64,000 nucleotides of DNA from Flagellimonas olearia (GCF_009184425.1 NZ_WELG01000001.1:1859870-1923869), one strand, 5' to 3'. Positions 1 to 8,270 are shown, numbered from the stretch's first letter. Program-made: numbers and translations. The notes: generated by a model not told the origin, from the sequence alone.

Positions 1-436
1 AGGCCACGACCGTCCCATTACCCTCGTATTTGCCAAAGAAAAAACTGCAGCCTCGGTGAAAGAAGCCTTGTTTGCAGGACGTACCGTTGCCGTTTACAAT
101 TCCCTATTGGTGGGAAAGGAAGAGAACTTATTACCCCTGCTCAAAGCATCTATTTCCATTGAGGAGGCCACATACATCAACAAAACCTCCATTTTAAAGG
201 TCACCCTAAAGAATTTATCGAGCAGTGATTTGATTTTTGAGAACCAGATGCCCTATACCTTTTACTCCAGTCCCGCGGTGTTCACCGTTCCGGCAGAGGG
301 CACTAAGGTGATCCAAATAAAAACCTTGGAAAGATTGGACTCCCTGTCCTTAAACCTAAAGGCGTTGGGGGCCTATGTAGCACCCAAACAGCACCCCGTG
401 GTTGAGTGGGACATAACCGTTGAAAAAGAGGATTAA
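1..436 (+). CDS. C-terminal part of a PHP-type phosphodiesterase (Sb-PDE-like), partial
   Basis: The open frame enters from the left edge (reading from base 2) and ends at TAA 434-436, giving about 144 C-terminal residues. The first residues (GHDRPITLVFAKEKTAASVKEALFAGRT) resemble the end of the PHP metal-dependent domain of the Sb-PDE family phosphodiesterases common in Bacteroidota. The rest, rich in beta-strand-like hydrophobic alternation, resembles their C-terminal beta-sandwich. The catalytic metal ligands lie upstream, outside the window, so activity cannot be judged. The 3' end overlaps the convergent small gene 433-717 by four bases. The family assignment is from remembered similarity and is moderate. 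Confidence 0.6.
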   Translation, partial: GHDRPITLVFAKEKTAASVKEALFAGRTVAVYNSLLVGKEENLLPLLKASISIEEATYINKTSILKVTLKNLSSSDLIFENQMPYTFYSSPAVFTVPAEGTKVIQIKTLERLDSLSLNLKALGAYVAPKQHPVVEWDITVEKED

Positions 437-717
437 GCTACGGAAAAAAGTTCGTGTCCGTTGATTTCCGTATCAAAATCGATACGGATTTTTTCAATAT
501 GATCCGCTGGGGTCTTGTCCGATATCCACACCCATTGGTTTTTCATATCCACATCAAAATGAAAACAGGAAAAATCGGTACAGCAATCCCCATCGAACTT
601 GGATAGCAAAAACTTGGTGATTTTAGGCCTAAGCCTATATTCCATGTCTATGCATGCCCGTTTAACGGAAGAATCGGCATGGTCTGACAATATCCAATTG
701 AACTTCATTTTCAGCAA
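433..717 (-). CDS. small conserved-looking protein of unknown function
   Basis: A 94-residue reading frame convergent with the phosphodiesterase, its stop overlapping that gene's stop. It begins MLKMKFNW; either Met could start it. The sequence is soluble, with no signal peptide or membrane segment, a CCTDFSCFHF cysteine cluster near residues 45-54 and an acidic C-terminus. I do not recognise the family. Codon use resembles neighbouring genes and the frame fills the gap between two real genes, which is the main reason to accept it. Confidence 0.5.
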   Translation of the reverse strand: MLKMKFNWILSDHADSSVKRACIDMEYRLRPKITKFLLSKFDGDCCTDFSCFHFDVDMKNQWVWISDKTPADHIEKIRIDFDTEINGHELFSVA

Positions 718-786
718 AATAAGAGAATCAATATACTAAAAAAAACGCTATGTAGCACAAGGTGTTCCGTATACCGATGAAATGGA

Positions 787-1992
787 CTATTCCACCCCCT
801 CCACGTACTCTTGGAGATAAGTGAAGCGAGGCGTCAACTTTCCATTTTGGGTCATCCGGGCCCGTTCCAAAATACCATCCTCATCCCCATTGAAGAAAGC
901 AGGGATCACATACTTGGAAAACGCTTCCCCAAAACCATTGCTGGCGTCCCTGGGCAGCTCACAGGGAAGGTTGTCCACTGCCATGACCGCAATGGCCTTT
1001 GAATCCATAAAATCGATTTCCATTTCAGAAATGGGATCATACCCATATACAGGGTCCGCGATGGTGGACGATCGTATCGTGGTAGCCACCGGGCCATCAA
1101 TATCACAACTTATATCGGCCACCACCTTGATGTTGAAATCAGGATGTTTTGCATCTTCCCTAGTATAAAGGTATGGGGCGCCATCCCCATAAAAATGACC
1201 TGCAATATAAAAGTCGGTCACTTTGGCAAAACGGAAGAAGTTGGATTGATATTCCTGTGGATTTTGAAAGAAATCGGCCTTGTTGCCACGCACCCCATCT
1301 TTTCGCTTGTTGTATTCGGATGCATCAATCTGGCAGTATACGGGCTCTTGATAGGTTTTGTTCAAATAATCCGAAACATTGACCCGCTTTATTTCCATGG
1401 CATCCAACATTTCCCGGGCACCGTTGCCTACCCTTCCCCTACCGGTCAAAACAATTTTGATAGCGGGCAGTTGAATTGCTTTCAATGCTTTGATCAATGC
1501 TTGTTGATCTTCCAGGTCCTCTGCCTTGGGCAAGTTGAACAGTGCAAACTTCAAACCATAGGTCCTTATACCATTATAAGCGCCCACGATACCGGCATAC
1601 CGCCCGAAAGCCACCAGACGTTGCTCTTTGGTATTGGTGATTACTTCATGATCGTAGAGTTCAATATTTTTCTCCAGAATGGCACGCAGCAAATCCCGAT
1701 TATAGGGTTGCTTTTTTATGGTGTGCGAAAAGAAGAAATACTTTTTATGGGGAAGAAGGGCCTCAATAGGCACTTCCTTTACACCGAGCAATACATCACA
1801 GTGTTCCATGGAGTCGGTTACAGGAATATTCCTTTCTTGATATTCTTCATCCGAAAAGACCCGTATTGGGGAGGTTTCCACCTCTATTTGGGCATCAGGA
1901 AAGCTATCCAGGACTTTTTGACATTCCGCAGGAGACAAGACTACCCTGCGATCTGGCGGGTTTTTCCGCTCACGTATAATTCCGAACTTCAT
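787..1992 (-). CDS. NAD(P)-dependent oxidoreductase, saccharopine/alanine dehydrogenase type
   Basis: 401 residues, full length for the family. The N-terminal half is an AlaDh/PNT-type domain (MKFGIIRERKNPPDRRVVLSP; K72 and H90 sit in the KE and SH positions of substrate-binding residues). Residues 181-193 (LTGRGRVGNGARE) form the dinucleotide-binding turn, closest in memory to lysine-forming saccharopine dehydrogenases (TGRGRVGxGA) rather than classical alanine dehydrogenase. Bacteroidota commonly carry this gene annotated only as NAD(P)-dependent oxidoreductase, and the true substrate is uncertain. It is cytoplasmic, monocistronic, and divergent from ssrA with about 100 bp between them. The start ATG is the only sensible one. 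Confidence 0.8.
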   Translation of the reverse strand: MKFGIIRERKNPPDRRVVLSPAECQKVLDSFPDAQIEVETSPIRVFSDEEYQERNIPVTDSMEHCDVLLGVKEVPIEALLPHKKYFFFSHTIKKQPYNRDLLRAILEKNIELYDHEVITNTKEQRLVAFGRYAGIVGAYNGIRTYGLKFALFNLPKAEDLEDQQALIKALKAIQLPAIKIVLTGRGRVGNGAREMLDAMEIKRVNVSDYLNKTYQEPVYCQIDASEYNKRKDGVRGNKADFFQNPQEYQSNFFRFAKVTDFYIAGHFYGDGAPYLYTREDAKHPDFNIKVVADISCDIDGPVATTIRSSTIADPVYGYDPISEMEIDFMDSKAIAVMAVDNLPCELPRDASNGFGEAFSKYVIPAFFNGDEDGILERARMTQNGKLTPRFTYLQEYVEGVE

Positions 1993-2030
1993 ACTACGCT
2001 TTGGTATAATTGTTGACCAAAATAAGAGTA

Positions 2031-2064
2031 TTGAACAGGGTAAGCAAACTTTTGATTAACTTTG
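2031..2064 (+). promoter_or_regulatory. putative promoter of ssrA (TTG / TAnnTTTG)
   Basis: TTG at 2031-2033 and TAACTTTG at 2057-2064, spacing 23 nt, match the Bacteroidota primary-sigma consensus (TTG, 19-23 nt, TAnnTTTG). Transcription would start near 2071, leaving a leader of about 26 nt before the mature tmRNA 5' end, to be removed by RNase P. Read from sequence only. Confidence 0.5.
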
Positions 2065-2096
2065 CCATCCTTTTGAAAAAAGTTCTTTATTGTATT

Positions 2097-2494
2097 GGGG
2101 CCGACTGGTTTTGACAGCGAGACCAATGGCTATGTAAGCATGTCGAGCTATGGGAATGATGCTCGTTAATTCAATGTCTCAACTTTTTTAAATGGCGAGT
2201 CTAACTACGCTTTAGCTGCTTAATTGACTGAACTATAGTAAGTCCAAGCCTAGTCCCGCAAGGCGGGAAAGCTGAATGTCCCTTGGTAGCCCTTGTTGAC
2301 GGCGACCTTTTTTGGGGCACCATAAAAGTCAACACCGGATTGTTGTGGCTTCGGCAGGAATCCTAAACTAAAGAAGCTAAGTGTACGATAGGCGGTCCTT
2401 GGTCGGTCGTGCATCGAAAATTGAACTTGGACTAAGCATGTAGAAAGCCTAGTTATTGCTTGTTTGGACGAGGGTTCGAATCCCTCCGGCTCCA
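2097..2494 (+). ncRNA. ssrA: transfer-messenger RNA (tmRNA)
   Basis: About 398 nt beginning GGGGCCGACTGGTTTTGACAG and ending with a T-arm (GAGGGTTCGAATCCCTC) and acceptor strand GGCTCC plus discriminator A at 2494. The 5' GGGGCC pairs with 3' GGCTCC (one G-U). The tag reading frame is 2194-2223: GGC GAG TCT AAC TAC GCT TTA GCT GCT TAA, giving GESNYALAA after the alanine brought by the tRNA domain, a typical Bacteroidota tag. The genome continues CTA rather than CCA after the discriminator, so CCA must be added post-transcriptionally. It rescues stalled ribosomes with SmpB. Its 3' end is the insertion target of the downstream island. Confidence 0.97.
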
Positions 2495-2496
2495 CT
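2483..2496. repeat. attL-like repeat at the ssrA 3' end
   Basis: CCTCCGGCTCCACT, identical to 37959-37972 and in direct orientation. It spans the last T-arm/acceptor-stem bases of ssrA, the usual recombination core for ssrA-targeting integrases. Confidence 0.7.
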
Positions 2497-2520
2497 AAAA
2501 CATCCCCAAAACGAAATATT

Positions 2521-2554
2521 AAACCTGTAAATTACTGATTTACAGGTTTTTTTT
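2521..2554 (+). terminator. Rho-independent terminator of ssrA
   Basis: A perfect 12-bp stem (AAACCTGTAAAT / ATTTACAGGTTT, loop TACTG) followed by an eight-T run. The same structure recurs at 37998-38030 and, with one stem mismatch, at 36195-36228. Confidence 0.9.
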
Positions 2555-2595
2555 ATTTTATTTAGTTTCATTTAATCTCAAATATTAGCGCTAAA

Positions 2596-2618
2596 AAAGT
2601 TACCTATTCGGTGAGCAT
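2596..2618. repeat. island-end repeat, left copy
   Basis: A 23-bp block containing ACCTATTCGGTGAGCAT, matching 37876-37898 with one mismatch and in the same orientation. Part of it (TCGGTGAG) is answered by an inverted CTCACCGA at about 2637-2644, so the left copy can form a hairpin upstream of the integrase. Confidence 0.6.
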
Positions 2619-2733
2619 TTTTTTCAACTAAAAACACTCACCGATTTATTTGTAATTAATTGATTTTGTGTTAAATATAAAAATAGTATTTTTCCTTTTC
2701 ATACCTTTACTTTCGTTAAAAAAGAGACCAAAA

Positions 2734-3975
2734 ATGAGCCATTCTTTCTCACAGTTATTTTACCTTAAAGGAAAACACTTTGAAAAAGATGTGAAAGTCC
2801 CTATATATCTACGTTTAACGGTAAATGGCCAGCGAAGTGAATTGAGCGTTTCACGCAAAGTTGATCCACAAAAATGGAGTGCTCGGACGGGAAAAATGAA
2901 GGGAACGAACCTTGAAGCAAATGAATTGAACCAATATTTGGACACTGTCAGAAGTAGAATAAACAGAATCCATCGTCAACTCGTAGAGGACAATAAACCT
3001 TTCACCTCATCCGATGTTAAAAATCTGTATTTAGGTAAAGGTGAAAAACTTAAAATGCTCTTGGAACTCTTTGATGAGCATAACCAACAAATGGAGAAAC
3101 TTATTGATATTGAATTTGCCTTGGGCACCTATAAACGTTACCATACCACTAGAAGCCATGTAGCTGAATTTATCAAAACTGAACTGAGAAAATCAGATAT
3201 TCCTGTCCGAGATGTAGATTTGAAATTCATCAAAGGATTTGAATACTTTCTTAAAACGACCAAAGAATGTAATCATAACTCAGCTTTGAAATATGTAAAC
3301 AATTTCAAGAAGATCATCCGAATGGCCGTGGCACATGAATGGATCAGTAAAGATCCTTTCTACAATTATAAAGTACAGTTCAAAACAGTGGAAAGGGAAT
3401 TCCTATCCAAAGAAGAATTGCAAGCCTTAGTGGACAAAAATATTAACGGAAAACGCCTAAATATCGTCCGGGATATGTTTGTATTCTGTTGCTATACCGG
3501 GCTTTCCTATATCGATGTTCAAAAGCTACATACTGATAATATCGTAAAACATATTGACGGGAGCCTTTGGATAAAATCCAAACGCACCAAGACTAAATCC
3601 AGATTGGGCATTCCCCTACTCCCAACCGCCCTGGAAATCCTTGAAAAATATCAAGACCACCCCAAAGTTGTCAACGGTGATTGTGTACTGCCTGTTTTAA
3701 GCAATCAAAAGTCCAATGCCTATTTAAAAGAAATCGCTGACCTTTGTGGCATTAAAAAGAATCTCACCACCCATTTGGCCCGGCACACCTTTGCCACCAC
3801 GGTAACGCTTTCCAATGGAGTTCCTATTGAAACTGTCGGGCAAATGCTCGGCCATAAAAATCTAAGGACCACCCAACATTATGCTAAAATCATCGATAGA
3901 AAGGTGAGTGATGATATGCAGGTTTTAAAAAAGAAGTTGGGCATCCAAGAGAAGGTTAAAATAAAGAATTCCTGA
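2734..3975 (+). CDS. site-specific tyrosine recombinase (IntDOT-like integrase)
   Basis: 413 residues from the ATG at 2734, chosen because MSHSFSQLFYLK is the usual N-terminus of this Bacteroidota family; the in-frame ATG at 2668 would add an atypical hydrophobic leader. Domains: arm-binding/SAM-like N-terminal part (residues 1-95), core-binding (about 100-210), catalytic (about 220-395). Catalytic residues seen: H347-L-A-R350, H374 (LGHKN) and nucleophile Y383 (HYAKI). The first catalytic Arg position reads TGLS (S258), as in the CTnDOT integrase, which also lacks that Arg. It sits 240 bp from the ssrA att-like repeat and very probably drives integration and excision of the island. Confidence 0.92.
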   Translation: MSHSFSQLFYLKGKHFEKDVKVPIYLRLTVNGQRSELSVSRKVDPQKWSARTGKMKGTNLEANELNQYLDTVRSRINRIHRQLVEDNKPFTSSDVKNLYLGKGEKLKMLLELFDEHNQQMEKLIDIEFALGTYKRYHTTRSHVAEFIKTELRKSDIPVRDVDLKFIKGFEYFLKTTKECNHNSALKYVNNFKKIIRMAVAHEWISKDPFYNYKVQFKTVEREFLSKEELQALVDKNINGKRLNIVRDMFVFCCYTGLSYIDVQKLHTDNIVKHIDGSLWIKSKRTKTKSRLGIPLLPTALEILEKYQDHPKVVNGDCVLPVLSNQKSNAYLKEIADLCGIKKNLTTHLARHTFATTVTLSNGVPIETVGQMLGHKNLRTTQHYAKIIDRKVSDDMQVLKKKLGIQEKVKIKNS

Positions 3976-4280
3976 ACTTCTGTCCCAATCTTACCTCAAC
4001 TTTTGCACATGGTTCCGGTTTCAATTTTATAGTGTTCGGGAAGAAAAGCGTAAAGTAAAATTGAAATAGGGTGCAATGACCTTTTTACAATATTGCTTGA
4101 GTTCAATTCCTTCTTATGTAACAAGGCTCTTCAAGTTTTCTTTGTCTTGCAAAGAAAAAATGAGTAGCAAGAGGATAGCGCGCAAGCGCAGCGCTATTAA
4201 TTCATTTTCCTTCGGAAAAGCCCATTTTTAAAGAGATTGTTGAGAATATTAATTGACTGCGATTAAAGTGTTTTTCACTG

Positions 4281-4597
4281 AAAAGTACTCTCGGCCCAGT
4301 AAAATCAATAGATTTTTCACGGAAAAAAGTTTTTTTGAGGTTTGTTCAAAGATATCTATAGTAGTATATCTATGGGGAATTCATTTTAACGACCATTTTC
4401 CCATTTTTGGTGAAAAAATGCTCTCAGCCCAGTAGAATCAATAAATTTTTGATGAAAAAATGATTATTTGGCGTTAGGGTCAAGCTTCGATATGTCTTCA
4501 ATCTTTTGAGCATCTGAAATTTAAGGATTAATCCCATTTTTAGCATAAAAACGAGTTCAGCCCAATATAATCAAGGAATTTTTAGCGTAAAAATCAA
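4281..4597. repeat. three degenerate direct repeats at 133-bp spacing downstream of the integrase
   Basis: Units centred on C(A/G)GCCCAGTAnAATCAA occur at 4292, 4425 and 4558, exactly 133 bp apart. Each is followed by an AT-rich ATnnATTTTTnnnGnnAAAA segment. The whole stretch 3976-4643 has no convincing gene. The arrangement could be integrase or accessory-factor binding sites, an origin-like iteron set, or remnants of a duplicated non-coding segment; the sequence does not decide. Confidence 0.6.
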
Positions 4598-4643
4598 AAA
4601 TAAGAGTTCTATTTGGAGCAAAAATGCTTTTGCTATTCCTTAA

Positions 4644-4991
4644 TCATTCCTCTTCCTTAGCCTTCTTTTCCTCCCGATAAAAAAGGTTCAAATGGTCCAT
4701 CAAAGCCTCTTCCCCAACTGGCATCAATCGGTTGGCTATGGTCATCGCTTGATGGATGAATTCCTCTTCGTTTCGGTCCATTACATCGTCCGAGCCAAGA
4801 TCTGGATTTATTGCCCTCATGGAAAGGTATATCAATGCGCGAACGGTCAACAACAAATCGGAATGACCATCAATGTAAAAGAAGGTAGGTTGGAACTTGT
4901 CCTTGAACAATGGATGGGGAACCAAGGTAGGGGAATGGTCATTTGAGTGGAGTCTCAAATCCTTTATTAGCTTTTTTTCATTTGGGTTCAT
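4644..4991 (-). CDS. small acidic protein of unknown function, partner of the HEPN gene
   Basis: 115 residues, starting 12 bp after the stop of the upstream HEPN gene on the same strand, so almost certainly cotranscribed with it. No signal peptide or membrane segment. Predicted mostly helical in the C-terminal half, ending in a Glu/Lys-rich tail (YREEKKAKEEE). A middle segment contains FYIDGHSDLLLTVRALIYLSM. I do not recognise the family. Small partners of HEPN ribonuclease-like proteins are sometimes antitoxins or adaptors, but that is inference from position only. Confidence 0.65.
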   Translation of the reverse strand: MNPNEKKLIKDLRLHSNDHSPTLVPHPLFKDKFQPTFFYIDGHSDLLLTVRALIYLSMRAINPDLGSDDVMDRNEEEFIHQAMTIANRLMPVGEEALMDHLNLFYREEKKAKEEE

Positions 4992-5003
4992 GTCAATGAT
5001 TTG

Positions 5004-6212
5004 TTAGGGAGTGGTCGTGTTTTGTTCTGAAAGTAGTTTTTGGACCTTGTCCAAGAATTCCATTTCATCATGGGGTATCAAATCCAGTATGTATCCCAAA
5101 ACCTCACTTACATTGTGGTGGGGTTGGGGAACATTGCGAGTAGGGATATATTCATTTTCCAATGCAACGATGCAGACCTTTATCAGGTTGGAGATCATAC
5201 AAGAGGTTTCACAATATCCCTCGGTAATGAGTTCCGTGCTGTACAAGCCCTTTTCAGGGAGATAGGGTTTTAAGGCATGGAAATACATTTTTTCCAGTTC
5301 CTTCAGTTGACCAATAAACGAAGCCTCATTATTGTTCCCTACGTTCTCGGTCACTTTTGGGAATGCTTTCTCAAAATCCTTTCCGATTCCCTCTATCCGG
5401 TCTTTACACTGAACAAGATGCCTATGGAAAATTGATTCGACTTCTTGGATGAAATCCTTCATCTGTGATTTGATGGCCTTGGTCTGTACCTTAGTGATTT
5501 CAAACTCATTGCCATAACGGGCAACGCTATAGGCGTGTTCCAAAAGGAACAGTAGTTCATTACTCTTTGTCTCAGAAGATTCCAAAAAGGGTTGTAGGGT
5601 GGGAAAGAAGTGCTTGCAATAGTTGATATGGCTGATTATACTGTGTGTCACCATGCTCCTTCCTATGCACATCTGTTCGATAAACCGGAATGAAAGTTCA
5701 AAGGCTTGATGCATGTTGAAAGTGGCAATGGAATAGTCCCCTTCCTTGATTAAGATGTCCGCAGTATTGGCAAAGGCATTTACTTTTGCCAATTCCGATT
5801 TATAGTAGCTAGAAGCCCTCTTGATGAGGGTCTGGTACGCCATTGTTGAATAATCCATGATGTTCTCCCCCTCGGGATGGGCGAAGACGGTCTTTCCGAG
5901 GCAGCAATGTTCCAAGAAATAAAGGGAGCCCCTTTCAAGGCCTATTTCGGATTGGTTCTCCGTGTAGACCCTTATCCTGAAATCAGAGTGCTTCTTTCCT
6001 TTTTTTGCAACTAGGGAACGGATCTCATTTGGTAGGGGATTGTTGTTGACATCCACAAAAAGAGTAAGAAAATAATATTCGGTGTTTCCTTCAATTTGCT
6101 TCTTTGATAGAAATGCCCTGTCAATGGTAATGATGCTCAGGATGCTGTCGAGCAATACGGACAGCTCTTCCGCCTTTTCAAAGTTTTCCGGTATGTTTGT
6201 GCCATGTGTCAT
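5004..6212 (-). CDS. HEPN-domain protein with N-terminal degenerate nucleotidyltransferase-like region
   Basis: 402 residues. Residues about 1-135 form an alpha/beta region with the layout of the N-terminal part of flavobacterial HEPN proteins, but without a visible GSxAxG nucleotidyltransferase signature. Residues about 145-270 match the HEPN pattern (LIKEGDYSIATFNMHQAFELSFRFIEQ ... THSIISHINYC ... ELLFLLEHAYSVARYGNEFEIT). The R-x4-6-H ribonuclease motif is not obvious (RYGNEF instead), so nuclease activity is doubtful. Residues 280-402 are an additional helical region. It is divergent from the XRE regulator gene 6357-6752 and cotranscribed with the 115-residue gene. A toxin, regulatory or sensing role is possible; none is proven. 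Confidence 0.7.
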   Translation of the reverse strand: MTHGTNIPENFEKAEELSVLLDSILSIITIDRAFLSKKQIEGNTEYYFLTLFVDVNNNPLPNEIRSLVAKKGKKHSDFRIRVYTENQSEIGLERGSLYFLEHCCLGKTVFAHPEGENIMDYSTMAYQTLIKRASSYYKSELAKVNAFANTADILIKEGDYSIATFNMHQAFELSFRFIEQMCIGRSMVTHSIISHINYCKHFFPTLQPFLESSETKSNELLFLLEHAYSVARYGNEFEITKVQTKAIKSQMKDFIQEVESIFHRHLVQCKDRIEGIGKDFEKAFPKVTENVGNNNEASFIGQLKELEKMYFHALKPYLPEKGLYSTELITEGYCETSCMISNLIKVCIVALENEYIPTRNVPQPHHNVSEVLGYILDLIPHDEMEFLDKVQKLLSEQNTTTP

Positions 6213-6307
6213 AGGATTATGGTTTAAAGGGTTCGAAAATCAAAATTCATATTAAGGCCACATTTCCGAGTACCGCACTAAAAGAGATTGTACTTTAGTG
6301 ATATTGA

Positions 6308-6322
6308 ATTGTATTTTACAAT
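6308..6322. promoter_or_regulatory. perfect dyad, candidate operator of the XRE regulator
   Basis: ATTGTA-TTT-TACAAT, a perfect 6-3-6 inverted repeat in the 144-bp divergent intergenic region. A related half site (ATTGTACTTTA) lies at about 6284. Well placed for autoregulation by the adjacent XRE protein and for control of the HEPN operon. Confidence 0.5.
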
Positions 6323-6356
6323 CGGATTATTGTACGAAACACCCTATATTTGAGAT

Positions 6357-6752
6357 ATGGAGACAATGACCAAAAACAATCATATAGGCAGAAAGATCAG
6401 TAGGATAAGGGAACTCCGCGGAATGAAACAGGAGACCCTTGCCGAAGAACTAGGCATCAGCCAACAGGCCGTTTCCAACATCGAGAACAGCGAAAAGGTG
6501 GACGATTTGAAATTGGAAGAGATTGCCAAGGCCTTGGGAGTAACTAAAGAAGGTATTGAGAATTTTTCGGAGGAGAATGTTCTGAATATTATTTCAAACA
6601 CTTTTACCAGTAATGATAGTTCTACTATCAACGCAATTAACGTTCAGCCAAATTTTAATCCATTGGATAAAGTTGTTGAACTATATGAACGCCTTGTCCA
6701 AGCTGAAAAAGATAAGGTTGCCTATTTAGAGAAACTTCTAAATAAAAAGTGA
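6357..6752 (+). CDS. XRE-family helix-turn-helix regulator
   Basis: 131 residues (M at 6357; MTKNNHIG at 6366 is an equally possible start). Residues about 10-70 are a canonical Cro/C1-type HTH: IGRKISRIRELRGMKQETLAEELGISQQAVSNIENS. The C-terminal part carries a short amphipathic helix (VELYERLVQAEKDKVAYLEKLL) likely for dimerisation. It is transcribed divergently from the HEPN/115-residue pair and preceded by a perfect dyad. The upstream TATATTTG at 6345-6352 ends only four bases before the first ATG, so if that is the promoter, translation would be nearly leaderless. Confidence 0.85.
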   Translation: METMTKNNHIGRKISRIRELRGMKQETLAEELGISQQAVSNIENSEKVDDLKLEEIAKALGVTKEGIENFSEENVLNIISNTFTSNDSSTINAINVQPNFNPLDKVVELYERLVQAEKDKVAYLEKLLNKK

Positions 6753-7189
6753 TTTTGCCTCGCTCAGTAAATTAGTTTGGTAAGTTTTGGGACGCTTGCA
6801 GCACTTCGCTTTGCTCCGTTCGCGTATCTTATTAATTCTCCTTGTATCTTGACTAGATTTTACTTCATCCAAATAGGCAAATTATTCTGCTCAAAAATTC
6901 TCTTTGGTTTTTTAGTTCCTCATAATCAGTAAGTTAATTATTCTATTGGTTTTATCAGTTCTGTATTTACTTATATAATTGCTGATCCGCCTTGTCCATT
7001 ATTGCTAAACCATAATAGGCTATTTTCTATGACAACTGGTTTAAAATAAGAAAGGGGACCAGGTTCTAACTTTCTAATCATCTGGCATTAACTAATCAGA
7101 GCTTTTTTTCTTCTTAAATTATATTAGTCTCCTTCTTATGTGGATACCCCGATCTTTAGGACAGGTTTTCTACAAAACTAATATAATTA
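6753..7189. other. intergenic, no gene seen
   Basis: 437 bp of AT-rich sequence between the XRE gene and the IS remnant, with no convincing reading frame, RNA or repeat. Its right end probably includes the former outer part of the insertion sequence. Confidence 0.5.
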
Positions 7190-7533
7190 TCAAGCTGCTC
7201 TTTTAAATAGATCAATGGGTTTTTCATAGTCGATGGACTGGTGTCTTCTTTCATTGTTGTAATAATCAAAGTACTCTGCCAATAACAGTTAAAGGTCCAT
7301 ACCGTCCCTTGGAGGGTTCAGGTATATCTTCTCGTATTTCACGTTTCTCCATAGCCTTTCGATAAAGGCATTGTCCGTGGCCCTTCCCTTGCCGTCCATG
7401 CTCAGGCGTATTCCCTGACCCAAAACATAATTGGTGAACTCCTCCGCGGTGAACTGGCTTCCCTGATCCGTATTGAGGATCTCCGGTGTCCCGTGCTCAC
7501 CTATGGCCTCTTCCAATGTTTCCCTGCACCATT
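7190..7533 (-). pseudogene. IS3-family transposase (OrfB) fragment with internal stop
   Basis: The C-terminal integrase-core region of an IS3/IS150-type transposase: WCRETLEEAIGEHGTPEILNTDQGSQFTAEEF followed by MDGKGRATDNAFIERLWRNVKYEKIY. The DDE signature is partly visible (D of NTDQGSQF, E of FIERLWR). In-frame TAA at 7289-7291 interrupts the coding sequence (DGMDL*LLLAEYFDYYNNERRHQSIDYEKPIDLFKRAA), and everything upstream of WCRETL is missing. The element is therefore dead. Its upstream edge abuts a truncated membrane-protein fragment. Confidence 0.88.
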
Positions 7534-7652
7534 TTGGGCACCCATGGTTTAAATAGGAAAAGGAACACCACTAACGCAACACCGATGATCAAACCTCTCC
7601 ATTGCCTTTTTTTCAGTACATTTTTTATCTCCCTCAAAGGGTCATTATCCAT
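7534..7652 (-). pseudogene. N-terminal fragment of a single-pass membrane protein cut by the IS remnant
   Basis: From ATG at 7652: MDNDPLREIKNVLKKRQWRG, then a hydrophobic segment (LIIGVALVVFLFLF) and KPWVPKM, after which the frame runs into transposase sequence. It looks like a cytoplasmic-N, single-membrane-segment protein truncated by IS insertion and later deletion. Family unknown. Confidence 0.45.
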
Positions 7653-8133
7653 AATAATTGTGTTTAATTGCAAAGATGGGATTTAGCATCCCCAATATAT
7701 TATACCTGATCGGTCAGGTCTTACATAAATCACACTATGTCAAGCCTTGGTACATGGCCCTTTCCCATATTCCGGTAACCAAAAAATCCAGAGTTGTGAA
7801 AGAAAAGGTGAATCCAATAGAAAAGGGATTATGGGAATTTGGCCTTTGGCGAAAGACCATTCCTGGAACAAAGAGTGTTTTAAGCCCCTCCGAAGCGTTT
7901 CGGGAGCGTTTTATCATTATCTGGCATTATGGACTTTACAGCACTTTGCCGGTAAGGGGACAATTTCAAAATCTTAGGCCATTAAATGGCCCACATCACC
8001 CATTTTACCTGTCTTAGCGCCATGTTAAACCCATCCCTTTTATGTAAAGCTTAGACTATCTTTACATGCTATATCCAAGTGTTTATAAGGGAGCGTTTTG
8101 CCCCCATCACTAATAGTTAAATAGAGAAGAGTT
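7653..8133. other. intergenic, no gene seen
   Basis: About 480 bp. Two overlapping frames exist here but neither shows family resemblance, and their codon pattern looks non-coding. The right end presumably holds the promoter of the small frame at 8134. Confidence 0.4.
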
Positions 8134-8256
8134 ATGAAGCCGAAAAAGAAAGTGCCCCAGGACAACAATCCGAGCATTGACAGACCGATAAGTCGTCATG
8201 AGAGCTGGAAAAACCATCGAAGGCACACCGCTCCGTTGCTAATGCGTTTTTCTTAA
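8134..8256 (+). CDS. possible small basic protein (40 residues)
   Basis: MKPKKKVPQDNNPSIDRPIS followed by RHESWKNHRRHTAPLLMRFS, preceded by GAGAAGAGTT and followed 14 bp later by a strong terminator. The combination of a plausible ribosome-binding region, a compact frame and a terminator in the right place supports a real transcript. The protein is very basic and of unknown function. Confidence 0.4.
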   Translation: MKPKKKVPQDNNPSIDRPISRHESWKNHRRHTAPLLMRFS

Positions 8257-8270
8257 TACCAAAAATAGTA

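Noticed and set aside
1144-2016. 290-codon open frame on the plus strand
   Set aside because: Antisense shadow of the oxidoreductase gene; hydrophobic, Cys-poor nonsense with no family resemblance.
2250-2495. 81-codon frame on the minus strand ending in MEPEGFEPSSKQ
   Set aside because: Lies inside the tmRNA; the MEPEGFEPS pattern is the known artefact of translating an RNA acceptor and T-arm backwards.
4281-4597. CRISPR array
   Set aside because: Only three degenerate units at 133-bp spacing, no conserved short repeat, no cas genes.
7658-8017. 119-codon frame
   Set aside because: No family resemblance, competing frames of equal length on both strands, between a pseudogene and a small gene.
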